From an uncultured Porphyromonadaceae bacterium (lineage in GTDB: Bacteria; Bacteroidota; Bacteroidia; Bacteroidales; Muribaculaceae): 25,669 nucleotides of DNA. The stretch spans positions 1-25,669 of the forward strand of contig URII01000038.1 of assembly GCA_900547825.1 (NCBI GenBank). The letters run 5' to 3'. Position numbers and translations under genes: made by a program. Within the stretch, counting starts at the first letter, position 1; every line of letters starts with the position of its first letter. Below are positions 15,690-22,726 of the stretch, piece after piece. Below the pieces are notes generated by a model. That model was not told the origin of the DNA. It saw nothing but the letters and a program-made list of their open reading frames with translations, and ran no database searches.

Positions 15690-18600
15690 ATGAATAAAAT
15701 TTTTACTAAACCAATCCTGTCGGCATTCCTTGCGCTTTCAGCAGCCATGTGGGCACATGCCGAGATCGTGGAGAACTATTCCTACGATTTTTCAAAGCCC
15801 ATTGATACCGAGGACCACGCTTTTGCTGTGGCATCGGGATGGGGCCACGTTGTGGAGTCATATACCGAGGGTGGCACAACTTATTGGCAGCCCTATACCT
15901 ACAGCCAATATTCCGGACGCACTGCCGGCGCGCTTAACATCGGCAATGAGGAAGTGGGTGGCAACGTGTGGAACAAAAAGAAAGTCAACGACATAATCGT
16001 CACCCCTAAAGTTTCCGGACGCGTTTCGATGTGGATGAAATCGACATCCTATTCATCCTACGGAGGCGGAGGCGCCAAGTTCTACGCCATGAAGAAACTC
16101 GAGGACGGCACATATGTGCAGGGGGAGGAGTACACCGACCTGGCTGTGGGAAAATTTACCACAACCTGGCAGGAGATAGTGTTCGAGAACATTGAGGAGA
16201 ACGCCGAATATCCTTATATCGGCATTCACGCCACACAGGCATATCTGTGCGATCTGTCAGCCGAAAAGGCCGACATAGACAAGCAGCATAAACTGTCCGT
16301 GCTTTCTGTCACTACCAATGCCCCGTCATCGGGCATAGTATGTGATGAGAACGATAATGTCAACCTGACTCTTACAGCGGAAGTGGCCAATGTCGGCGAT
16401 TATTCCTATGGTGAGGATACCGAGAACCTGACTCTCGCTGTGTATCTTGCCGGAAACGACGAACCGCTGAAGGTGCTTCCCATAGGGGCTATAGCCGAAG
16501 GCGCCAAGAACACCGTAAACTGTGTCCTTGATCCCATACCTTTCAGTGAGATAGGTTCGTCGGCGGTTTTCACTGTACGTGAGAATCTGTCAGGCAACTC
16601 CAGATCCACATCACCCATTACCGTAAAGGAATATGTGGGAATTGTAACATTCCGTGTGGATACCTATAACGATGTGCCGGCCGATTATGTGCTTGACCTC
16701 GGACGTGTCAACGCTCCGGTTGACAAAAAAATGTATCTCTCCGGACAGAAGGGCACGGCTCCGGCCACAATCACCTCTGTCGAATGTCCGGTCGGATTCA
16801 CCACCTCCCTTACCGAACTTCCTGTTGTGATACCCACCACGGGGCGCACCGACATAACATTCAGCTTCGATCCTGAAGGACTTGAACCCGGAGTATATAC
16901 CGGTGAAATAGTTCTCACATTGGCTAAAGGCGAGCCTGCCAGGCTTCCTGTAAAGGTTGAGGTTATAGATCCGTCGCTGATATTCCTGCCATTTACCGAC
17001 AATTCGGTGCTTCCCGGTGATATCACCAACCTCAATTCAAGCAATCTCTGGCGACTTGATTACTCGGGATCCGGATCATCGCGCAACAATTATATCCGTC
17101 CTACATCAAGCTACTCCGAAGCTGTGCTTGTGTTGCCGAAACTCACTTTCTCGGCCGACCACCAGCTTACCGTGGATGCAAAGTATTCCAGCCGCTCCAC
17201 TTCATGTACCCTGAAGTTCGCTTATTCACCGGATCGTACCACATGGACGGAACTTCCCGAAATGACACTGACCCCTTACACCGAAAATCCGTTGACCTCC
17301 GACTTCCAGACTTTCACGGTGACAGGTGTTCCCGAGGGTGATTACTTCATCCGTATATCAGGCCGTGAGGCATGTCTTGACAACATTTACGGTCTTCCTT
17401 ATGCCGTTGTGGCCCATGATGTGGAATTATCGGAAATAGGCATACCCGCTGCAGGAATGGTGAATAACCTGTACACTGCATCTGTTACTGTGCGTAACTA
17501 TAAGCATGATGCGGAAGAAGCGGGATCCTATAATGTGGTTCTCGTGGCCGGTGACAAGGAATTTGTGGCTGATGAGAATCCGGAAATTCCCGGGTCTAAT
17601 GGCACGGCTTCATTTGAGATATCCTTCACCCCGCATCAGGCCGGTGAACTGCCCATGCACATTGAGCTGCGTTTCAACGATGAGGCAGTTTTCGCAACCT
17701 CCGATGTGGCTGTTGCCATAGAGGAGGAACGCATCAATGCACGCCACATCATAACTCCCGAAAAGAACGGCTCTACCGGCAACGGATATGTCCTTCCCGT
17801 ATCAAGGAACGCAAGAGTGGCATCCGAACAGATTTTCCCGGCAAGCTATATCAATCTTCCTGCCGGTACTAAAATAAGCGGTATCACCTTCATGGGTTGC
17901 AACCCCGGAGATGAGTATACCACACATCTTGAGGCTTGGGTGAAATTGTCGGACAAAACTTTGCAGAACACCGAAGCCACAACACCCCTGTACTCTACCG
18001 ATGAGATGACAAAAGTGTTTGACGGTGATTATACATTTGCCAAGACCTCATTTACTGACGATTGGTTCTTCAACATTCCGTTTGATTCGGAGTTTGTCTA
18101 CGATGGAGAAAGCAGCCTCGTGGTGTTCCTCCGTGCTGTCCACCCCGAGAATGAAACGGCCTCCAACATTCAGTTTGCGAACTATAACGACGGCACTTCC
18201 GACAAATGGAAACGCTACCGCCGCTGGTTCCTCAAAGAAGACGGATCTCTTGGCGATACCGACAACTGGAACCTCGGCTATGCCGCTCTTGACCTTGTAG
18301 TGGCTACTGGCTCTGTTACAGGTCATGTCACTGAAGGCGAACTTCCTGTAGAGGGCGCTCTCGTCACACTCCGCAGCGGCGATGTGGAATATTACGGCAC
18401 ATCCGATGCGGAAGGTGCCTATGCTGTTGAGGTTCTACAGGCTTCACGTGAATATACTGCCGATGTGCAGGCCGAGGATCTGTCGGCTTCCGAAGGGACG
18501 GTATCGTTTGCCGAAGAGCTTGATCAGACACTCGACTTCCCGATGCTTGTCACCAAGCTGCAATTGCAGGCCGGGACCCATGCAACCATAACGCTTCCTG

Positions 18601-19139
18601 ATGTGACTGTAGCTCCCGCCGGTAAATACTATTTCTTCTATGGTGTGGAAGGCAGCAAATTAGTGTTCCATGACGTCAATCCGCTTAACGGCCTCCAGCC
18701 CCACATCCCCTATATCATAATTCCTGCAGAGGATTGTGAGGTAGACCTTTCTGCTCTTACATTCGCCGACGTGGCTGATGCGGTCACTGTGGAGACCTCG
18801 TCGTTCACAGGCACCTATTCGTCACGTATTCTACGCGAGAATGAATATTCTCCTATCAGTCTTATATCTGTGGAGAGCGATACTCCTGCCGCGCAGTCAG
18901 CAGCCAATGTGAATGTAGTTCCCGCTGCCGGAGCTTATCTTGTCACCGACATAGCGAATCCCTCGGTGGTGCTCCGCGATGTCACATCCGGCATAAACGG
19001 TGTCGGTCAGGATACCTTACGTCCCTCTGACGGGTCTGTATATACCCCCGACGGACGCCTTGTACGCGCTGACGGCACACTCAAAGGTCTTCCTGCCGGC
19101 ATATATATCGTAAATGGAGAGAAGATATATGTACGCTGA
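15690..19139 (+). CDS. Large secreted adhesin-like protein, T9SS cargo
   Basis: A 1149-residue exported protein of unknown exact role. Layout: signal peptide ending AHA (residue 24); N-terminal anchor J-like beta domain (about 26-197); CARDB-like domain (205-315); an ASH/abnormal-spindle-like immunoglobulin module (318-430; GEIVLTLAKGEPARLPVKVEV); a second anchor J domain (431-580); another CARDB (590-690); a beta-sandwich of about 190 residues; and a carboxypeptidase-regulatory-like (peptidase-associated) domain (875-945; VEGALVTLRSG, YGTSDAEGAYAV). It ends in the short sorting tail GLPAGIYIVNGEKIYVR. No catalytic residues are visible. It is separated from the protease gene by the 15631-15661 hairpin and followed by a strong terminator, so it ends the secreted cluster. 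The domain labels are by eye; order is firmer than exact borders. Confidence 0.85.
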   Translation: MNKIFTKPILSAFLALSAAMWAHAEIVENYSYDFSKPIDTEDHAFAVASGWGHVVESYTEGGTTYWQPYTYSQYSGRTAGALNIGNEEVGGNVWNKKKVNDIIVTPKVSGRVSMWMKSTSYSSYGGGGAKFYAMKKLEDGTYVQGEEYTDLAVGKFTTTWQEIVFENIEENAEYPYIGIHATQAYLCDLSAEKADIDKQHKLSVLSVTTNAPSSGIVCDENDNVNLTLTAEVANVGDYSYGEDTENLTLAVYLAGNDEPLKVLPIGAIAEGAKNTVNCVLDPIPFSEIGSSAVFTVRENLSGNSRSTSPITVKEYVGIVTFRVDTYNDVPADYVLDLGRVNAPVDKKMYLSGQKGTAPATITSVECPVGFTTSLTELPVVIPTTGRTDITFSFDPEGLEPGVYTGEIVLTLAKGEPARLPVKVEVIDPSLIFLPFTDNSVLPGDITNLNSSNLWRLDYSGSGSSRNNYIRPTSSYSEAVLVLPKLTFSADHQLTVDAKYSSRSTSCTLKFAYSPDRTTWTELPEMTLTPYTENPLTSDFQTFTVTGVPEGDYFIRISGREACLDNIYGLPYAVVAHDVELSEIGIPAAGMVNNLYTASVTVRNYKHDAEEAGSYNVVLVAGDKEFVADENPEIPGSNGTASFEISFTPHQAGELPMHIELRFNDEAVFATSDVAVAIEEERINARHIITPEKNGSTGNGYVLPVSRNARVASEQIFPASYINLPAGTKISGITFMGCNPGDEYTTHLEAWVKLSDKTLQNTEATTPLYSTDEMTKVFDGDYTFAKTSFTDDWFFNIPFDSEFVYDGESSLVVFLRAVHPENETASNIQFANYNDGTSDKWKRYRRWFLKEDGSLGDTDNWNLGYAALDLVVATGSVTGHVTEGELPVEGALVTLRSGDVEYYGTSDAEGAYAVEVLQASREYTADVQAEDLSASEGTVSFAEELDQTLDFPMLVTKLQLQAGTHATITLPDVTVAPAGKYYFFYGVEGSKLVFHDVNPLNGLQPHIPYIIIPAEDCEVDLSALTFADVADAVTVETSSFTGTYSSRILRENEYSPISLISVESDTPAAQSAANVNVVPAAGAYLVTDIANPSVVLRDVTSGINGVGQDTLRPSDGSVYTPDGRLVRADGTLKGLPAGIYIVNGEKIYVR

Positions 19140-19180
19140 TTTTCACTGCATAGTGTAAGAAGCTGTTTACTATAATTACG

Positions 19181-19220
19181 GGCCCTGAAAGGTTGGCAAT
19201 ATCTTTCAGGGCCTGTTTTT
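19181..19220 (+). terminator. intrinsic terminator of the secreted-protein cluster
   Basis: A perfect 11-bp stem (GGCCCTGAAAG pairing with CTTTCAGGGCC, 11-base loop) is followed by TGTTTTTTAG. G/C-rich stem plus T run is the classic Rho-independent pattern. It lies 41 bases after the stop codon of the large adhesin-like gene and insulates the citrate lyase operon. Confidence 0.88.
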
Positions 19221-19315
19221 TAGTTAAAATTGTAGGGTAAAAGATGTTGCAGGATAATGTTGTACGACAGGTTAAAAAAAGCATGACGAGAGGTTTATTA
19301 TAGATTAAAATAATT

Positions 19316-19323
19316 ATCTTTGC
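19316..19323 (+). promoter_or_regulatory. -7 promoter element of the citrate lyase operon
   Basis: TATCTTTG matches TAnnTTTG. The expected -33 position has GTTT rather than TTG. Transcription would start near 19330, giving an untranslated leader of about 130 bases, longer than for other genes here, which leaves room for regulation. Confidence 0.6.
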
Positions 19324-19326
19324 CAC

Positions 19327-19347
19327 GGGTTATGAATCCTAACCCGC
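19327..19347 (+). promoter_or_regulatory. inverted repeat at the predicted start of the cit transcript
   Basis: A perfect 7-bp inverted repeat, CGGGTTA and TAACCCG, with the 7-base spacer TGAATCC, begins 3 bases after the -7 box. Its location fits either an operator for a dimeric repressor or a 5'-end hairpin that stabilises the mRNA. No regulator gene is in the window. Confidence 0.4.
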
Positions 19348-19459
19348 ATAGATTTTTCACATTTCACACCTCCCTTTTGACCTGTAATTCACGTGAGGCG
19401 CCGAAGAGTCGTGCGTCGCTATTGTTCTTTATATGCATTACCCTAACCCTAAATAAAGC

Positions 19460-19738
19460 ATGAAACTCGAAAATTCCTTTGCCGGAACACTTGAATCCGG
19501 CGACATTCTTATTCAGATCGAGCCGTCCGCTACCGGAAAGCTGAACATAGAGCTTGAAAGCAGCGTTATGAGTCAGTTCGGCGATCAGATCAGGAAAGTC
19601 ATTTCCGAAACTCTCGCAGAGCATGGAATAGACTCAGCCACAGTGCGTGCCACCGACAAAGGCGCGCTTGACTGCACTATACGTGCACGTGTGGCTGCGG
19701 CCGCAGTGCGCGCCACCGGAATTGACGTGTGGGAATAA
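19460..19738 (+). CDS. citD: Citrate lyase acyl carrier protein (gamma subunit)
   Basis: Carries the 2'-(5''-triphosphoribosyl)-3'-dephospho-CoA group through which acetyl and citryl units are passed between the CitF and CitE subunits. At 92 residues it is close to the usual 97. The conserved AGTLESGD places the modified serine at S13 (S14 in Klebsiella), and the C-terminal ALDCTIRARVAAAAVRA matches the family. It is the first gene of the operon, following a 130-base leader, and is 30 bases ahead of citE. Order citD-citE-citF is the canonical one. Confidence 0.94.
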   Translation: MKLENSFAGTLESGDILIQIEPSATGKLNIELESSVMSQFGDQIRKVISETLAEHGIDSATVRATDKGALDCTIRARVAAAAVRATGIDVWE

Positions 19739-19768
19739 TCCGTTGTCTTACCTTAAATCTAATCCGTT

Positions 19769-20662
19769 ATGCAACGATTAAGAAGAACTATGATGTTCGT
19801 GCCGGGCAACAATCCGGCTATGATGCAGGACGCATTCATCTACGGTCCTGATTCCATAATGCTTGACCTTGAGGACTCCGTGACAATGGCCGAGAAGGAT
19901 ACCGCACGCCTGCTGGTACACAATGCCTTGAAATCCATTGACTACGGCGACACGGAAATGGTGGTGCGCATCAATCCTCTTTCCACTCCTTACGGAAAAA
20001 AAGATATAGAGGCTGTGGTCAAGGCCGGAGTGCATGTGATCCGTATGCCGAAAACCGAAACTGCCGAAGAGGTGCGTGAAGTGGAACGCGAGATCGAGCG
20101 CGTGGAGGAAAAACTCGGATGCCTGGGTCGCACCAAGATCATGGCGGCCATTGAGAGCACTCTCGGTGTTGTCAACGCTTACAGCATAGCTGTGGCTTCC
20201 AAGCGCATGATGGGTATAGCGCTCGGAGCCGAAGATTATTGTGCCAACCTCAAGGCACAGCGCACTCCCGAAGGATCCGAACTGCTTCTTGCCCGCCAGA
20301 CTATAGTGGTGGCTGCCCGTGCCGCCGGCATCGACGCCCTTGACACTGTTTACTCCAATCTCAACGACATGGAGACATTCCGCAAGGAAGTGGAACTTAT
20401 AAAGCAGCTCGGGTTTGACGGCAAATCCATCATCAATCCCCGCCAGATCGAGGTGGTGAACGAAGTGTTCGCGCCCAAGCCCAAGGAGATAGAAAAAGCC
20501 CTTACCATCATAGCCGCCATAAAGGAGGCTGAAAAGCGCGGTTCGGGCGTGATAGCCGTGAACGGCAAGATGGTTGACCGTCCGGTGGTGATACGCGCCG
20601 AACGCACCGTGAATCTCGCAATAGCTTCAGGAATATTAAAACAGGAGGATATAGCATTATGA
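19769..20662 (+). CDS. citE: Citrate lyase beta subunit (citryl-ACP lyase)
   Basis: Splits citryl-ACP into acetyl-ACP and oxaloacetate; Mg-dependent TIM barrel of the HpcH/HpaI aldolase superfamily. Seen: FVPGNNPAMMQDA at the start, MLDLEDSV, the arginine motif VRINPLSTPYG, AAIESTLGVVNAYSIA with the metal-binding glutamate, and GAEDYCANL with the metal-binding aspartate. The length of 297 residues is typical (about 290-300). The last codons contain AGGAGG, which serves as ribosome-binding site for citF, and the stop overlaps the citF start (ATGA). Confidence 0.96.
   Translation: MQRLRRTMMFVPGNNPAMMQDAFIYGPDSIMLDLEDSVTMAEKDTARLLVHNALKSIDYGDTEMVVRINPLSTPYGKKDIEAVVKAGVHVIRMPKTETAEEVREVEREIERVEEKLGCLGRTKIMAAIESTLGVVNAYSIAVASKRMMGIALGAEDYCANLKAQRTPEGSELLLARQTIVVAARAAGIDALDTVYSNLNDMETFRKEVELIKQLGFDGKSIINPRQIEVVNEVFAPKPKEIEKALTIIAAIKEAEKRGSGVIAVNGKMVDRPVVIRAERTVNLAIASGILKQEDIAL
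20643..20648 (+). promoter_or_regulatory. strong Shine-Dalgarno for citF inside citE
   Basis: AGGAGG lies 10 bases before the citF ATG at 20659, within the last codons of citE. Bacteroidota genes usually lack such sites, so this one probably helps keep CitF production matched to CitE alongside the ATGA overlap. Confidence 0.6.
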
Positions 20663-22194
20663 GCACTATAAAAGAACGTCAGGCCCGGATTGATGAGATG
20701 GCCGCCAAGATGGGAAAGGAAACATATGCCGAATGTGCGAGTGAGTGCAAGAATGTACTGCCGCGTATGGAGTTGCAGAAAGAGGTTTCCAAGGTGGTGA
20801 GCCTTGAGGACGCCATACGCCGTTCGGGTCTTAAGGACGGTATGACGATATCGTTCCACCATCATTTCCGCGGTGGCGACAAGGTGGTTAACCAAGTAGT
20901 CGACAAACTTGCCGAGATGGGTTTCAAGGATCTGCATCTTGCGGCTTCAAGCCTTCAGGACGTGCATGCTCCGCTTATCAATCATATAAAGAGAGGGGTG
21001 ATAACACGCATATCCACGTCGGGACTGCGCGGCGATCTGGCCAATGAGATTTCCCACGGACTAATGGACAAGCCTGTGGTGTTCCGCTCACACGGTGGCC
21101 GAGGCAGCGCAATAGCTACCGGCGATCTTCATATTGATGTGGCATTCCTCGGGGCTTCCTCCTGTGACCCGGCAGGCAATGCCTGCGGTTATTCACGGTC
21201 GGAGAACGCCAAGTCGATATGCGGTTCGCTCGGATATGCGCTTCCCGACGCCCGCTATGCCGACAAAGTGGTCATCATCACCGATGATCTGGTGCCTTAT
21301 CCCAACACTCCCAATGCTATATCCGAACGCGATGTGGATTTTGTTGTGGAAGGCCCCGTGGGCGATTCGTCAAAAATAGCTTCCGGCGCTATCCGCGATA
21401 CCAAGAATCCGCGCGACATACTCCTTGCCCAGCTTGCAGCCAAGGTGATTATCAACAGCGGTTATTTCAAGGACGGCTTCTCGATTCAGACCGGTTCCGG
21501 AGGTGCGTCGCTCGCTGCTGTGAAATTTATCCGCGAGAGCATGATTGAAAAGGGCATAAAGGCAAGCTTCGCTTTGGGAGGTATCACATCGCACATGGTC
21601 AAGCTTCATGAGGAGGGCCTTATAGAGCGTCTTATCGATGTGCAGTCGTTTGACCGCGTGGCTGCCGAATCGCTGATGAACAATCCCATGCACAAGGAGG
21701 TGTCGGCCAACGAGTATGCAAGCGCCGACGAACCCGGTTCGGCAACGCATTTCCTCGACATGGTGATTCTCTCGGCCCTTGAGGTAGATGTGAATTTCAA
21801 CGTGAATGTGCTTGTGGGCAGCGACGGTATAATCCGCGGCGCCATAGGCGGCCATCCCGACACTGCGGCCGATTCGGCGCTTTCCATCATAGTGTGCCCG
21901 CTGCTCAGGGGTCGCATACCATGCGTGGTGGAGAATGTGACAACGTTGATAACTCCCGGATCCACGGTCGATGTGGTGGTTACTGAATACGGCATAGCCG
22001 TCAATCCGCGTCGTCCCGAGATAGCCGAACGCCTCCGTAATGCTGGCCTGAATGTTGTCGACATACACGACCTCAAGGCACGTGCTGAAAAAATCATAGG
22101 CCATGCGGCTCCGCTTCCTTTCGGCGACAAAGTGGTGGGAGTGGTGATGAACCGCGATGGCTCTGTAATGGATGTGATCAAGAATATACTCTGA
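20659..22194 (+). CDS. citF: Citrate lyase alpha subunit (citrate:acetyl-ACP transferase)
   Basis: Exchanges the acetyl group on CitD for citrate, forming citryl-ACP and acetate; CoA-transferase family I fold. Seen: FHHHFRGGDKVVNQVV near residues 69-84, the RSHGGRGSAIATGDLHIDVA block, LGASSCDPAGNACG, the GSGGASLAAVKF loop, and VTEYGIAVNPRRPEIAERL near the end, all characteristic of CitF. The 511 residues match the family (about 505-515). Overlapping citE by four bases, it is followed after 10 bases by citX. Confidence 0.96.
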   Translation: MSTIKERQARIDEMAAKMGKETYAECASECKNVLPRMELQKEVSKVVSLEDAIRRSGLKDGMTISFHHHFRGGDKVVNQVVDKLAEMGFKDLHLAASSLQDVHAPLINHIKRGVITRISTSGLRGDLANEISHGLMDKPVVFRSHGGRGSAIATGDLHIDVAFLGASSCDPAGNACGYSRSENAKSICGSLGYALPDARYADKVVIITDDLVPYPNTPNAISERDVDFVVEGPVGDSSKIASGAIRDTKNPRDILLAQLAAKVIINSGYFKDGFSIQTGSGGASLAAVKFIRESMIEKGIKASFALGGITSHMVKLHEEGLIERLIDVQSFDRVAAESLMNNPMHKEVSANEYASADEPGSATHFLDMVILSALEVDVNFNVNVLVGSDGIIRGAIGGHPDTAADSALSIIVCPLLRGRIPCVVENVTTLITPGSTVDVVVTEYGIAVNPRRPEIAERLRNAGLNVVDIHDLKARAEKIIGHAAPLPFGDKVVGVVMNRDGSVMDVIKNIL

Positions 22195-22204
22195 TTTATC
22201 CTGA

Positions 22205-22726
22205 ATGGCGATGGATCAGGCTATCACGCTTCCACAGTTGCTTGCAAGCCGGGAGGACCGCTGGCACCGGCAGATGGAGCTGGTGCGCGACAATCCGGGG
22301 CTGACACTGGTGTGTCTCACCGTTGTCATGCCGGGCAGTGTGAAACGCACTGCGGCTTCGGCTGTTGTTGCCCGGGCGGCTATGGATGCGCTGAGAGATG
22401 AGTTCGGCACCTCCATACGCCAATGTATGGAGCGCGATCTTGTCACGGGCTTCGAGGCTTTTGTGCTTGTGGACCGTAGGCCGGACGAAACCAAGCGGCT
22501 TACATGCCTGATCGAGGATTCCCATCCGTTGGGGCGCTTGTTCGATATGGATGTGATCGACGCTTCGGCCACACCGTTGTCGCGCACAGCATTGGGATTC
22601 AGTCCGCGCCGTTGCCTGTTATGTGGGGCCGAGGCACGCTATTGCATGCGTAACGGCACCCACACCTTGTCGGAAATCCAGGCCCATATCAATGAAATGA
22701 TCGATGGCTATGTACACCGATTATGA
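22205..22726 (+). CDS. citX: Holo-ACP synthase of citrate lyase
   Basis: Transfers the triphosphoribosyl-dephospho-CoA group to the serine of apo-CitD (apo-citrate lyase phosphoribosyl-dephospho-CoA transferase). The 173 residues fit the usual 170-185. Seen: LLASREDRWHRQMEL at the N-terminus and TVVMPGSVKRTAAS and the Cys-containing RRCLLCGAEARYCMR near the end, both regions conserved in CitX. There are two candidate ATGs (22205 and 22211); the first is used here. Its last 23 bases overlap the next gene. In some gammaproteobacteria CitX is fused to CitG; here it stands alone and CitG is fused to CitC instead. Confidence 0.9.
   Translation: MAMDQAITLPQLLASREDRWHRQMELVRDNPGLTLVCLTVVMPGSVKRTAASAVVARAAMDALRDEFGTSIRQCMERDLVTGFEAFVLVDRRPDETKRLTCLIEDSHPLGRLFDMDVIDASATPLSRTALGFSPRRCLLCGAEARYCMRNGTHTLSEIQAHINEMIDGYVHRL

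Larger units (their letters stand above)
19140..19459 (+). other. 320-base intergenic region between the secreted cluster and the citrate lyase operon
   Basis: It holds a strong terminator (19181-19220), an A/T-rich stretch, the -7 box of the cit operon (19316-19323), a hairpin at the predicted transcript start (19327-19347) and a leader of about 130 bases up to citD. No convincing small gene or known riboswitch is recognised in the leader. CCCTAACCCTAAA just before citD is a short tandem repeat of a Bacteroidota-style pre-start sequence, not a telomere. Confidence 0.6.

Noticed and set aside
19441..19453. Telomere-like CCCTAACCCTAAA before citD
   Set aside because: Only two units, placed just before a start codon; similar A/C/T-rich ACCTTAAA pre-start sequences precede citE and the hydratase, so it is an ordinary Bacteroidota translation-initiation context.
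21370..22181. Two overlapping minus-strand frames inside citF
   Set aside because: They are in different frames over the same well-conserved CitF coding region, with no family signature; shadows.
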